Below, one piece after another: positions 26,127-35,248 of a stretch of 64,000 bases of DNA. The notes under the pieces are model-generated. The model searched no databases and had not been told where the DNA came from. It saw only the letters and a program-made list of their open reading frames with translations. A program made the translations under genes and the position numbers. Source of the stretch: Clostridia bacterium (GTDB lineage Bacteria; Bacillota; Clostridia; Oscillospirales; Acutalibacteraceae); assembly GCA_017503785.1 (NCBI GenBank), contig JAFVSK010000006.1, positions 114,074-178,073 of the forward strand, written 5' to 3'. Numbering within the stretch: the stretch's first letter is position 1; every line of letters starts with the position of its first letter.

Positions 26127-27896
26127 GTGCGCGGCTTGCTAAACCGATTTATCACGTTTCCCGAAAGCCCCATGCGGCTGCTCGCCTCGTGGTTTTTGAG
26201 TTGTGCGATCTTTGAAATTCTTCGCTCACGAACCATTCTACTCAGCTGGGGCTTTCTGTTGCTCACACTGGGCATATTCGTGCTCTTCACCGTGGTGCAG
26301 CACCTTCTGCCGAAGCAGCGGTTTTCGGCCGCGGCACTGGCGGTTTGCACCGTGCTCTACGCCGTTATTTTAGTGATTTTCCGCACCGCGACCGATAGCT
26401 TCGCGCTGGTCGCCCTCATCGTGTTTGCGGTGGGCATCGTGCTGTTTCCGCTCATGCGGCGCGAACAACACTCCCTGTTGCCGCGCCCGCTGTCTCGGGG
26501 GCTGTGCATCGGCTTGTGCATCGGTGCCGCCGTGTGGTTTGCACTGGTGATCGGCAGCACCACCTGCTTGCGGTACCTCACCTTTTCCGCACCCAATTAC
26601 GATTTCGGCATTTTCTGCAACATGTTCCATAACATGAGCAAAACAGGGCTTCCCATCGTCACCTGCGAGCGCGATGCGGTGCTGTCGCATTTTGCGGTAC
26701 ATATTTCGCCCATCTATTACGTGATCCTGCCGTTTTATATGCTGGCTCCCTCACCGCTCACGTTGCAGATCGCCCAAGCGGTGGTGCTGGCAAGCGGCGT
26801 TTGGCCGCTGTACAAGCTGGCCCGTCACTATCAGCTGTCGCACGCAGCCACCGCCGCCGTGGCATTCTTATATGCCTTATATCCGGCGCTCTCCAACGGC
26901 TGCAATTACGATATCCACGAAAACTGCTTCCTGGTACCGCTGCTTTTATGGCTGTTCGTTTGCTACGAAAAACAGCGCTACGGCTTCATGGCACTGGCAG
27001 CGGTGCTCATTCTCAGCGTCAAAGAGGATGCCGCCGTGTACGTGGCGTTCTTTGCCATCTACGTGCTGCTCGCGCGCCGCGACCCACGCCGCGCATTGCC
27101 ACTGCTTTTGGGCGCTGCCGCCTATTTCGCCACCGCCATTTGGCTGCTGAAGACCTTCGGCGAGGGCGCCATGTTCGGACGATACGAGGATCTGCTCAGC
27201 GGCAGTGTCATTACCGACGGCTTGCTCGGTACCCTGCTTCGCGATCCCGCCTACTTTTTAGAGCTCATCGTCAAGCCTGCCAATCTGTCTAAAAAGCTGA
27301 TTTGGCTGTACGAGCTGCTGCTCCCCCTCGGTGCCCTGCTGTGGACACCGCGCGGCAAATGGAGCCGCTTCTTGCTGCTGTTGCCGCTGCTGCTCAACCT
27401 GCTCACCCAGTACGTGTATCAGTTCGATATCAACTTCCAATACAGTTTCGGCACACTGCCGTTTTTGTTCTATCTGCTCATTCAAAACGCGGCCGACAGT
27501 CCTCCGCGCTTCCGCCGCGAGCACTTGGTGTTCAGCGCTGTCACGGCAGGCCTGCTGTATGTCATGCTGGTGCTTCCCTCGTTTGCGCACTACACCGGCG
27601 GCTACCTAAAGCAACGCGACACGTTCGTGCAAATGGAAGCCATTCTCGACACCGTTCCCGACGACGTTTCCGTTACCGCCTCCACGGTGCTGCTGCCGCA
27701 CTTGGCACAACGCGCCGTGATCTATGAGGACGTTTACCACGAGGGCGATCCCGACACCGACTACGTGGTGCTGGATATGCGCCCCGCTTTCCTAAAGCAA
27801 TCCACCGCCTACTACGTCAGCTGTGTCAACCACGGCTACACCGTGGTAACCGAGGTGGAGGATCTCATCACCATTCTCAAGGCACCCGAACAATAA
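26127..27896 (+). CDS. DUF2079 polytopic membrane protein
   Basis: 589 residues with about 12 TM helices. DUF2079 landmarks: YDFGIFCNMFHNMSKTGLP, a periplasmic-loop HFAVHISPIYYVILPFYMLAP, and YDIHENCFLVPLLLWL. These resemble GT-C glycosyltransferase folds, but the function is unproven. The GTG at 26127 has AGGAGG with 8-nt spacing; the GTG at 26118 is part of the SD. Last gene of the cluster. Confidence 0.82.
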   Translation: MRGLLNRFITFPESPMRLLASWFLSCAIFEILRSRTILLSWGFLLLTLGIFVLFTVVQHLLPKQRFSAAALAVCTVLYAVILVIFRTATDSFALVALIVFAVGIVLFPLMRREQHSLLPRPLSRGLCIGLCIGAAVWFALVIGSTTCLRYLTFSAPNYDFGIFCNMFHNMSKTGLPIVTCERDAVLSHFAVHISPIYYVILPFYMLAPSPLTLQIAQAVVLASGVWPLYKLARHYQLSHAATAAVAFLYALYPALSNGCNYDIHENCFLVPLLLWLFVCYEKQRYGFMALAAVLILSVKEDAAVYVAFFAIYVLLARRDPRRALPLLLGAAAYFATAIWLLKTFGEGAMFGRYEDLLSGSVITDGLLGTLLRDPAYFLELIVKPANLSKKLIWLYELLLPLGALLWTPRGKWSRFLLLLPLLLNLLTQYVYQFDINFQYSFGTLPFLFYLLIQNAADSPPRFRREHLVFSAVTAGLLYVMLVLPSFAHYTGGYLKQRDTFVQMEAILDTVPDDVSVTASTVLLPHLAQRAVIYEDVYHEGDPDTDYVVLDMRPAFLKQSTAYYVSCVNHGYTVVTEVEDLITILKAPEQ

Positions 27897-27933
27897 AGAA
27901 AACCACCGAACACGAGGTTCGGCGGTTTTCTTT
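27895..27933. terminator. bidirectional terminator
   Basis: Arms AAAGAAAACC(A)CCGAAC / GTTCGGCGGTTTTCTTT, between the DUF2079 gene and the convergent GH1 gene. Confidence 0.85.
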
Positions 27934-29245
27934 ATTTCTCCAAATATCCGGGGTAAATGAACGGCCGCTGAAACTGCGGATTGGCGTGATCCAGCGTGGG
28001 CAGCTCCTTCAAATAACGGCGTATCATTGCGTTGTTCACACCGTTTTCGCGAATGATCTCACGGTAAAAATACCCGCTGGGCTTCACAGTGCGCTTAAAG
28101 GTATCGAAATCCACGTGGCACAGCCCAAAGCGCGGCTTAAAGCTGGCCCATTCATAATTGTCCAGCAACGACCAATACAAGTAGCCGCGCACATCGGCGC
28201 CCTGGCGAATGGCCTCGTGAATGGCGTTAAGATAGGTAATTAAATACACAATGCGGAAGCGGTCATCCAGTGTGGATAAGCCGTTTTCCGTAATATAAAT
28301 GGGCTTATCGTGCAGGCGGCTGAGGTTGGCGATCATGCACTCGGGGAACAACTCCTCCAAGTAGAAATCCTTGTCCACCATCGTCAGTCGCTTGTGATCG
28401 TAGGTCTTGCGCTCCATCGCAGCCGTGCGCGAATCAATGAGCGAGCGTGTGTAGCTGTTGATGGCCCAAAAGTCGATCGCATCCTTCACGTCGGGATCGT
28501 ACACACCGTCGCGGTGCGGATACACGATCTCGCCCGTGCGAATGGCGTGAAAAAAGAACTCGTGATCGATCATGTCGTGATACTGGGTGGCAATGTTATC
28601 CATGCGATCAAACGGACGGTACGGCATATAGTGCACCAACGCATGGTTGGAGCTGATGGGAGCCGACGAGTACTGCTTAATGAGATGGTATGCCCGCGCG
28701 TGATACCGCACCGAATTTAGCTTATAGGGGATCCGCTCGGGCCAGTTGCCTAAGTTAAACTCATTAATAACGTTCCAAAAGTCCACATACGGTGCCAGCT
28801 TGGGCACAATATAATGCAGGTATTCCTCAAAATACCGCCAGTTCTCCATCTTCATAAAATGGCCGATCTGCTCGAACCACAGCGGATGCGTGAAATGCAC
28901 CAGTGTGCAGAAGGTCTTGATGCCGCGCTCCTTCAGCATGGCGAAAAAGCGGATATAGTGATCGGTAGCCTCCTTGTCGAACACCCCCGGCTCCGGCTCA
29001 ATGCGGCACCATTCCACTGAGGTGCGGAACGCCTGATGCTCCAGCTCCTGCATAAGAGCAATATCGGTTTCGTACAACTCCCAGCTGTTGCAGGCCATAC
29101 CCGACTTTTCCTCATACTGCAACTCCTCAATTGCCGCCTTTTGGTTGTTGGGGTTATTCCCCTCTACCTGATGGCCGGCATAGCCGCTGCCCCACAGAAA
29201 ATTCTTGGGAAATTGAAATTCAGGTAATGCAAACACATCATACAT
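27932..29245 (-). CDS. glycoside hydrolase family 1 beta-glycosidase
   Basis: 437 residues, single GH1 barrel without signal peptide, so cytoplasmic. N-terminal FPKNFLWGSGYAGHQVEG is the GH1 opening. Acid/base E162 sits in NVINEF (family usual NEP; here NEF), nucleophile E320 in YITENGLS, and the aglycone-site block YLYWSLLDNYEWASF is intact. Probably a beta-glucosidase, beta-galactosidase or 6-phospho enzyme; no PTS gene is nearby. The ATG at 29245 has GAGG with 8-nt spacing; a GTG 9 bases upstream overlaps the SD. Confidence 0.9.
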   Translation of the reverse strand: MYDVFALPEFQFPKNFLWGSGYAGHQVEGNNPNNQKAAIEELQYEEKSGMACNSWELYETDIALMQELEHQAFRTSVEWCRIEPEPGVFDKEATDHYIRFFAMLKERGIKTFCTLVHFTHPLWFEQIGHFMKMENWRYFEEYLHYIVPKLAPYVDFWNVINEFNLGNWPERIPYKLNSVRYHARAYHLIKQYSSAPISSNHALVHYMPYRPFDRMDNIATQYHDMIDHEFFFHAIRTGEIVYPHRDGVYDPDVKDAIDFWAINSYTRSLIDSRTAAMERKTYDHKRLTMVDKDFYLEELFPECMIANLSRLHDKPIYITENGLSTLDDRFRIVYLITYLNAIHEAIRQGADVRGYLYWSLLDNYEWASFKPRFGLCHVDFDTFKRTVKPSGYFYREIIRENGVNNAMIRRYLKELPTLDHANPQFQRPFIYPGYLEK

Positions 29246-29409
29246 AACAATCACCTCTTCGCTATCTTATCATATCCCATTTGCGATTTCAACTCTTTTT
29301 CGCACTTCTATTTTTGCGTTTTCCAAAGCCTAATCCGTTATAATCTTGGGGGTTTGCAACGAAAAAAGCCGAAATTTGCGTATTTTTTTGCAAGAATTTA
29401 AAATTTAAC

Positions 29410-29438
29410 TTGCAAAATCCGCGCGCATATATTACAAT
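29410..29438 (+). promoter_or_regulatory. sigma-A promoter of the aminotransferase gene
   Basis: TTGCAA (29410-29415), 17-bp spacer, TACAAT (29433-29438). The rest of the 29246-29469 intergenic region is AT-rich without further clear elements. Confidence 0.75.
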
Positions 29439-29469
29439 ATACCGGTATGCATGAGAGGAGTCGAATACT

Positions 29470-30744
29470 GTGTCATCTATCGCATCTATGTCTAAAGAAG
29501 AATTAACACTCCGTTTGGCGGAGTGCCGCGAGAAGTATGCCGCCTACAAGGCGCAGCATCTCGCGCTGGATATGTCCCGCGGCAAGCCCGGCCCCGACCA
29601 GCTGGACATTTCGCTGGAGGTACTTAACTGCGTTAACGCACGCGATGGTTTTTTGGCCGGCAACGTCGATACCCGCAACTACGGTATTCTCGACGGCACG
29701 GCCGAAGCCAAGGCGCTGTTTGCCGATATTTTGGGCGTCCCTGCCGACACGGTCATCGTTGGCGGCAACTCCAGCCTGAACATGATGTTCGATTACATCA
29801 CACAAGGCATGGTGTCGGGTATCTGCGGCGGGAAACCGTGGATCACTTGCGAGCAGCGTAAGTTTCTCTGCCCCGTTCCCGGCTACGACCGCCATTTTGC
29901 CATCACCCAGCGCTATGGCTTTGAGATGATCCCCGTCCCCATGACCGAAGCAGGCCCCGATATGGACGAGGTGGAGCGCTTGGTACAGGATCCCGCAGTA
30001 AAGGGCATTTGGTGCGTTCCCATGTACTCCAACCCCGACGGTATCACCTATTCCGACGATACGGTGCGCCGCTTTGCCAACCTCAAGCCGGCCGCTGCCG
30101 ATTTCCGAATTCTGTGGGATAACGCCTACTGCGTACACCACCTCACCGACACCCCCGACACCCTGCTGAACTTGTATAACGAAGCCCTTAAAGCGGGCAA
30201 CGAAGACTTGGTGATTCAATTCACCTCCACCTCCAAGATCAGCTTCCCCGGTGCCGGCGTGGCCGCCATGGCCGCCAGCCCCAAAAACGTGGCCGATATC
30301 AAGGCACGCATGACCATTCAAACCATCGGGCACGACAAGGTGAACATGCTGCGTCACACCCGTTATTTCAAAAACGCCGAGGGCGTGCACGCACACATGA
30401 AGCGCCACGCTGCTATTCTTCGCCCCAAGTTCAACATTGTAACGAACACGCTGGAGGCTCGCTTGGGTCAAAGCGGCATTGCCCGCTGGCACAAGCCGAA
30501 CGGCGGTTATTTCGTCAGCGTACAGCTGCTAGAGGGCACCGCCGCCGAAACCGTGCGCCTGCTCAAGGAAGCGGGCGTGGTGCTCACTCCCGCCGGTGCC
30601 ACCTATCCCTACGGCCGCGACCCCTACGACCGCACGCTGCGCATTGCCCCCTCCTACCCCTCGCAGGAGGAACTGCAAACCGCCATGGATCTGTTCTGCG
30701 TGTGTGCTGAACTGGCAGCACTTACCAAGCTGCTGGCGAAATAA
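29470..30744 (+). CDS. aspartate aminotransferase, class I PLP enzyme of subgroup 1d type
   Basis: 424 residues. N-terminal LDMSRGKPGPDQLDIS and YGILDGTAEAKALFADILGV are typical of the AspT-1d (Asp_aminotransf) family of Actinobacteria and Clostridia. PLP contacts are NSSLNMM, PMYSNPDGITY, DNAYCVHH and the lysine in FTSTSKISFPGAGVAA; C-terminal RIAPSYPS carries the substrate Arg. It transfers the amino group between aspartate and 2-oxoglutarate. GTG start with AGAGGAG at 9 nt. Own promoter and terminator. Confidence 0.88.
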   Translation: MSSIASMSKEELTLRLAECREKYAAYKAQHLALDMSRGKPGPDQLDISLEVLNCVNARDGFLAGNVDTRNYGILDGTAEAKALFADILGVPADTVIVGGNSSLNMMFDYITQGMVSGICGGKPWITCEQRKFLCPVPGYDRHFAITQRYGFEMIPVPMTEAGPDMDEVERLVQDPAVKGIWCVPMYSNPDGITYSDDTVRRFANLKPAAADFRILWDNAYCVHHLTDTPDTLLNLYNEALKAGNEDLVIQFTSTSKISFPGAGVAAMAASPKNVADIKARMTIQTIGHDKVNMLRHTRYFKNAEGVHAHMKRHAAILRPKFNIVTNTLEARLGQSGIARWHKPNGGYFVSVQLLEGTAAETVRLLKEAGVVLTPAGATYPYGRDPYDRTLRIAPSYPSQEELQTAMDLFCVCAELAALTKLLAK

Positions 30745-30755
30745 TGGCATACTGT

Positions 30756-30788
30756 AAAACCGCCGTGAAATTTCACGGCGGTTTTTTT
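30756..30788 (+). terminator. terminator after the aminotransferase gene
   Basis: Perfect palindrome AAAACCGCCGTGAAA / TTTCACGGCGGTTTT followed by a T-run. Confidence 0.88.
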
Positions 30789-30819
30789 GCTTATATTACA
30801 GAATATAGCAAGGTTTTGA

Positions 30820-30848
30820 TTGACTTTTAGGACGAAATCCACTATAAT
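30820..30848 (+). promoter_or_regulatory. sigma-A promoter of secDF
   Basis: TTGACT (30820-30825), 17-bp spacer, TATAAT (30843-30848), close to the secD start at 30882. Confidence 0.85.
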
Positions 30849-30881
30849 GTCTTTTATATGGTATTTCTAGGAGGACTGACG

Positions 30882-32294
30882 ATGAAGCGAACACCAAAAC
30901 CCGTATTCTTCATCGTGACCTTGCTGATCCTCGCCTTAACGTACACGTCGTTATTCGGCGTATACACCCAGTACGGCGACCGGCAAGACACGATCATCCG
31001 CGGAGCATCCAACATCCGCACCGGTATCGACATCAGCGGCGGCGTAGAAGTTACGTTTGCCCCCGAAGAGGACGTTGTCGATGCCACCGACGATCAAATC
31101 ACGTCGATGAAAGAAGTCATCGTACGCCGTATGATCGCCAACAACATTACCGACTACGAAGCCTACACCGACTTTGATAACGATCAGGTCATCATCCGCT
31201 TCCCCTGGAAAAAGGGCGAATCCGATTTTGATGCCGCTGCCGCTATCGAAGAGCTTGGTAAAACGGCCATGCTCGAGTTCTATCTCGACACCTCTTCGTC
31301 CAGCGAAAAGCCCGCGAAGGACAAGCTGGTGCTCAACGGTGAGCAGGTTGCTTCCGCTAAGGCCGGCTTCGATCAAAACGATTCCACCCCGCTGGTTATG
31401 CTGGAAATGAACGACAAGGGCAAGAAAGCGTTTGCCGATGCCACCGAAAAGCAGTACAAGCTCAACGGCAACGGCAAAAACAACACCTACACCATTTCCA
31501 TCTGGCTCGACGATGATTGCATTTCCAATCCGTCCGTCAGCGCTCACATCACCGATGGTGTGGCAACCATCTCCGGCGGCTTTGCCGATTACAGCGAAGC
31601 TTCCGAGCTGGCCAACCTCATCAACTCGGGTGCGCTGCCGTTCGATATCCGCGCCACCAACACCCGCACCGTGGCTGCCACGCTGGGTGCCGAGTCGCTG
31701 AACATCATGGTGCTGGCCGGTATCATTGCGTTTGTGCTCATCGCCATCTTCATGATCGTATACTACCGCCTGCCCGGCGTGGTCGCCGTGATCTGCCTGC
31801 TCGGTCAGGTGGCCGGCTCCATTGCTGCGGTATCCGGTTACTTCGGATTCATCAACAGCTTCACGCTCACGCTGCCCGGTATTGCCGGTATCATCCTGTC
31901 CATCGGTATGGGTGTCGATGCCAACATCATCACCTCCGAGCGTATCAAGGAACAGATCCGCATGGGCAAAACCATCGACGGCGCCATCCAGAACGGCTGT
32001 AAGGAATCCTTCTCCGCCATCTTCGACGGTAACATCACCGTTATCATCGTATCCATTGTTCTGATGGGCGTGTTCGGTCCCCCCGACAGCTTCTTTGCTA
32101 CCATTCTGAAGCCCATCCTGTCGTTCTTCCCCGTTTCCACCAGCGGTGCGGTGTACGCCTTCGGCTACACGCTGCTCGTGGGTATCGTATTCAACTTTAT
32201 CATGGGCGTAACTTGCTCGCGGTTGATGCTCAAATCCGTTTCCCGCTTCAAGTTCCTTCGCAAGCCCTGGCTGTTGGGAGGTAATCGCGCATGA
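30882..32294 (+). CDS. secD: protein translocase subunit SecD
   Basis: 470 residues. First TM helix, then a large extracytoplasmic P1-like region starting with the SecD motif GTGIDISGGVEVTF-like (NIRTGIDISGGV), then five TM helices with LPGIAGIILSIGMGVDANIITSERIKEQ, the conserved D residue region for proton-driven pulling. It works with SecF to release exported proteins. The ATG at 30882 has AGGAGG with 7-nt spacing. Separate secD and secF, not a fusion. Confidence 0.94.
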   Translation: MKRTPKPVFFIVTLLILALTYTSLFGVYTQYGDRQDTIIRGASNIRTGIDISGGVEVTFAPEEDVVDATDDQITSMKEVIVRRMIANNITDYEAYTDFDNDQVIIRFPWKKGESDFDAAAAIEELGKTAMLEFYLDTSSSSEKPAKDKLVLNGEQVASAKAGFDQNDSTPLVMLEMNDKGKKAFADATEKQYKLNGNGKNNTYTISIWLDDDCISNPSVSAHITDGVATISGGFADYSEASELANLINSGALPFDIRATNTRTVAATLGAESLNIMVLAGIIAFVLIAIFMIVYYRLPGVVAVICLLGQVAGSIAAVSGYFGFINSFTLTLPGIAGIILSIGMGVDANIITSERIKEQIRMGKTIDGAIQNGCKESFSAIFDGNITVIIVSIVLMGVFGPPDSFFATILKPILSFFPVSTSGAVYAFGYTLLVGIVFNFIMGVTCSRLMLKSVSRFKFLRKPWLLGGNRA

Positions 32295-33211
32295 AAAACT
32301 TTGATTTCGTAGCCAAGCGCAAGATCTTCAGCATCGTTTCTGTAGCGATTTTGCTGGTTGGCCTCATCTTCAACATCATTTTCGGTACCAAAATGGACAT
32401 TTCGTTCACCGGCGGTACCGAGCTCCCCTACAGCTACACCGGTGAGCTCACGCAGGAAGCTGTGGAAAAGGTCGTTCACGATGAACTTCCCGAGTCCACG
32501 GTCACCGTGGGCGACGGCAGCATCATGATCACCTTAACCGATGCCGTCGAGCTCGACACCATCTCCGCTGTGGAAGAAGCGCTGGAAAAGGCCTTTGCCG
32601 ATAACAAGATCACCGTTTCGGGTGAGCGCCGTTCTCTGCAAGCCTCCTACGGCCGCACCTTCTTTGTGAAGTGCTTGGTCGCCATCGCGCTGGCTTCGCT
32701 GCTGGTGGTGCTGTACGTCGGCTTGCGCTTCCGCAACATCGGCGGTGTATCGGCCGCGGTGCTGGCGTTGGCCGCTCTGCTGCACGATATTCTCATTGCC
32801 TACTTCGTGTTCGTTATCTTCCGCATTCCGCTGAACGATAACTTCGTGGCCGTTATTCTTGCCATTCTCGGTTACTCGCTGAACGATGCTATCGTTATCT
32901 ATGACCGCATCCGTGAAAACCGCAAGAAGATGGACAAGAAGACTCCCATCACCGAGATCGTCAACCTCAGCTTGAGCCAGTCGTTCACCCGTACCTTGAA
33001 CACCAGCGTTTGCACGCTGATCGCCATTGGTACGGTGGCTGTGGTGGCCCTCATCACCGGTATGGATTCCATCGTCAGCTTCGCGCTGCCCATGTCGGTC
33101 GGTGTTATCGCCGGCTTCTACTCCACCACCTTCCTGTGCACGCCCCTGTGGGCCGTGTGGGTGGAATACAGCGAATCCAAGAAACCTGCTAAGAAGGCTA
33201 AAAAACGCTGA
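32291..33211 (+). CDS. secF: protein translocase subunit SecF
   Basis: 306 residues, six TM helices. Motifs: MDISFTGGTEL (first extracytoplasmic loop), AVILAILGYSLNDAIVIYDRIRENR and SLSQSFTRTLNTS, all typical of SecF. The ATG overlaps the secD stop (ATGA). A Lys-rich C-terminal tail (KKPAKKAKKR) faces the cytoplasm. A bidirectional terminator follows. Confidence 0.95.
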   Translation: MKNFDFVAKRKIFSIVSVAILLVGLIFNIIFGTKMDISFTGGTELPYSYTGELTQEAVEKVVHDELPESTVTVGDGSIMITLTDAVELDTISAVEEALEKAFADNKITVSGERRSLQASYGRTFFVKCLVAIALASLLVVLYVGLRFRNIGGVSAAVLALAALLHDILIAYFVFVIFRIPLNDNFVAVILAILGYSLNDAIVIYDRIRENRKKMDKKTPITEIVNLSLSQSFTRTLNTSVCTLIAIGTVAVVALITGMDSIVSFALPMSVGVIAGFYSTTFLCTPLWAVWVEYSESKKPAKKAKKR

Positions 33212-33223
33212 TTACAGCACAAT

Positions 33224-33262
33224 AGAAAGCACCGCTCTCCAGATGGAGAGCGGTGCTTTTCT
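33224..33262. terminator. bidirectional terminator
   Basis: Long inverted repeat AAAGCACCGCTCTCCA / TGGAGAGCGGTGCTTT with a very short loop, between secF and the convergent oxidoreductase gene. Confidence 0.88.
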
Positions 33263-33270
33263 TATACTCG

Positions 33271-34254
33271 TTATTCGACCGTTAAAACGACCTTGCCGAC
33301 GTTCTCGCCGCGATACAGAATATCGTGTGCGGCTTCGGCCTCGGTAATGGGCAGCACCTTGTAGATAGTGGGCTTCACCTCGCCGCTTTCCACCTTGGGC
33401 CACACCGTTTTCACCAGATCGGCCAAGATCTGCGCCTTCACCGCCGGCGTGCGCGAACGCAGCGTGCTGCCGATGATGCGCACGTTGCGCACGTAAATGT
33501 TCTTCAAGTCGATCTCGGTTTTTTGACCGGCCAACGCCGCGATCATGATCCAGCGAGCACCGTGCTTTAAGTAATGAATACACTTGCCCATGATCTCACC
33601 GCCCAGGCAGTCGATCGCCACGTCCACGGGATGTCCCTCGTCCAGCTGCTGCTTCAGCACCTCGGCAATGTCCTGCTTGGTGGTGTTCACCACCACGTCA
33701 GCCTTCAAATGCGCAATAGAGGCGGCGATCTCGTCCGACAACACCGTGGTGATCACGCGGGCACCAAACGCTTTGGCCATGGGAATGATCACGCTGGCCA
33801 AGCCGCTGGCACCGGCGTTCATCAGCAGGGTATCTCCTGCCTGCAGGCCGCCCTCCATGAAGAGATTGAGATATGCTGTAGCAAACGCCTCAGGCATAGC
33901 CGCCGCTTCCACCATCGTGCAGTTCTTCGGCACAGGCATCAGCATATCGTAACGAATGTTGGCATACTGCGCATATCCGCCGCCGCCAAGCAACGCACAC
34001 ACCTTGTCGCCTACCTTCCAGGAGGAGTTGGCAACCGCCTCCTCGCCCATCGCCACGATGGTGCCGGCAATCTCCAGCCCCATCCATTCGGGGCAACCGG
34101 GAGGCGGCGGATAATCGCCCTCGCGTTGCATCAGATCGGCGCGGTTGAGTGCCGCCGCCTCGATCTTTACCAGGCAGTCATCGGCTCCCATCACGGGATC
34201 GGGCACGTTGTCCCAGCGCAGGCTTTTGTCGTCGTTAATTAAAATCGCTTTCAT
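33271..34254 (-). CDS. NAD(P)H:quinone oxidoreductase-like (PIG3 type), MDR superfamily
   Basis: 327 residues. GroES-like N-terminal domain (AALNRADLMQREGDYPPPPG, typical of PIG3-type quinone oxidoreductases, no zinc ligands), Rossmann domain with NAGASGLASVIIPMAKAFGARVI, and C-terminal VGKVVLTVE. It probably reduces small quinones or enones with NADPH. The ATG at 34254 uses GGAGG that overlaps the stop of the Gfo/Idh gene. Third gene of a three-oxidoreductase operon transcribed away from an AraC regulator. Confidence 0.85.
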   Translation of the reverse strand: MKAILINDDKSLRWDNVPDPVMGADDCLVKIEAAALNRADLMQREGDYPPPPGCPEWMGLEIAGTIVAMGEEAVANSSWKVGDKVCALLGGGGYAQYANIRYDMLMPVPKNCTMVEAAAMPEAFATAYLNLFMEGGLQAGDTLLMNAGASGLASVIIPMAKAFGARVITTVLSDEIAASIAHLKADVVVNTTKQDIAEVLKQQLDEGHPVDVAIDCLGGEIMGKCIHYLKHGARWIMIAALAGQKTEIDLKNIYVRNVRIIGSTLRSRTPAVKAQILADLVKTVWPKVESGEVKPTIYKVLPITEAEAAHDILYRGENVGKVVLTVE

Positions 34255-34258
34255 CGGT

Positions 34259-35248
34259 TTAACCTCCACAGCATTGTAAGATCGTTTTGTACAGAGTCAA
34301 TTCATAGTCGTAGGTATCGGGGTTTTGCTTATCGCCGCGCACCATCGCGGCAAAGGCTGCCATCATACCGTCGTAGCGATCGTACTGCTCGCTGCGCACG
34401 GTTTCACCGCGATCGGTCCAGCCGTCGCCCGCGGTGTAGGTCACCTCGGTGTAATGCCGTCCTTCCTCGCCAAAGCACTCCAGCGGGCGGATCTCGGCCG
34501 TCATTTTCGAACCGGTCACCACCAACTGCCGCCGCATAAAGCCGCCTTTTTCGGCCGCATCGGTTTTAATGATCGCCGTACCGTGCGGATACCCCAGCAC
34601 CGCCATGCCGTAATCCTCGGCTCCGTTTTGCGTCAGAGAACGGTTAAACGGCGTTACCGTTTCGGGCGTGCCCATAATACGCAACGCCAAGTCGATCAAA
34701 TGACAGCCGAGGAAGAACATCATCCCACCCGGAAAAGTGCCCAGCCACGCGCGCACCTCATCGGTGTGAAAGCAGCTCATCTGTGCTTCCACACTGTGTA
34801 TCTCACCCAGCTCACCGCGGTCAATGCGCTCAAGCAGCTCGCTCACTGCCGGATTGTAGCGGTACATATACCCCGTGTGAAACACACGGCCGCCCACCTT
34901 TACCGCGGCAATCAGTTCTTCCAAAGCAGTCGGCTCAATACCACCCGGCTTTTCCATGTGAATGTGCTTTCCGTGCTGCGCGGCAAGCAAGGCGTATTTG
35001 GTTAGATAGATCTCCTCGGTTTCCACCGTAACGGCCTCCACCGTGGGATCGTTCAGCACCTCGTCCAGTGTCAGCTCGCGCAGGCCGTCAAACGCCGCCA
35101 TGCTCCCCGGAAACTTCTCACGTTCGTTTTCAGGGAGCACGTACCCGACAACCTCAAACAGCTCACTTTGCTTCACAAGCGATCTGATGATGGAAGCGCC
35201 GTGGCTGTTTTGGCTGGTGCCGATCTGTGCGATACGCACCTTTCTCAT
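34259..35248 (-). CDS. Gfo/Idh/MocA family NAD(P)-dependent oxidoreductase
   Basis: 329 residues. N-terminal VRIAQIGTSQNSHGASIIRSL (Rossmann, atypical Gly pattern), HGKHIHMEKPGG (the EKP catalytic-Lys motif) and GCHLIDLALRIMG (GxHxxD pattern of the C-terminal domain). It probably oxidises a sugar or inositol derivative. ATG start overlapping the ADH stop by 4 bases. Substrate unknown. Confidence 0.87.
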   Translation of the reverse strand: MRKVRIAQIGTSQNSHGASIIRSLVKQSELFEVVGYVLPENEREKFPGSMAAFDGLRELTLDEVLNDPTVEAVTVETEEIYLTKYALLAAQHGKHIHMEKPGGIEPTALEELIAAVKVGGRVFHTGYMYRYNPAVSELLERIDRGELGEIHSVEAQMSCFHTDEVRAWLGTFPGGMMFFLGCHLIDLALRIMGTPETVTPFNRSLTQNGAEDYGMAVLGYPHGTAIIKTDAAEKGGFMRRQLVVTGSKMTAEIRPLECFGEEGRHYTEVTYTAGDGWTDRGETVRSEQYDRYDGMMAAFAAMVRGDKQNPDTYDYELTLYKTILQCCGG

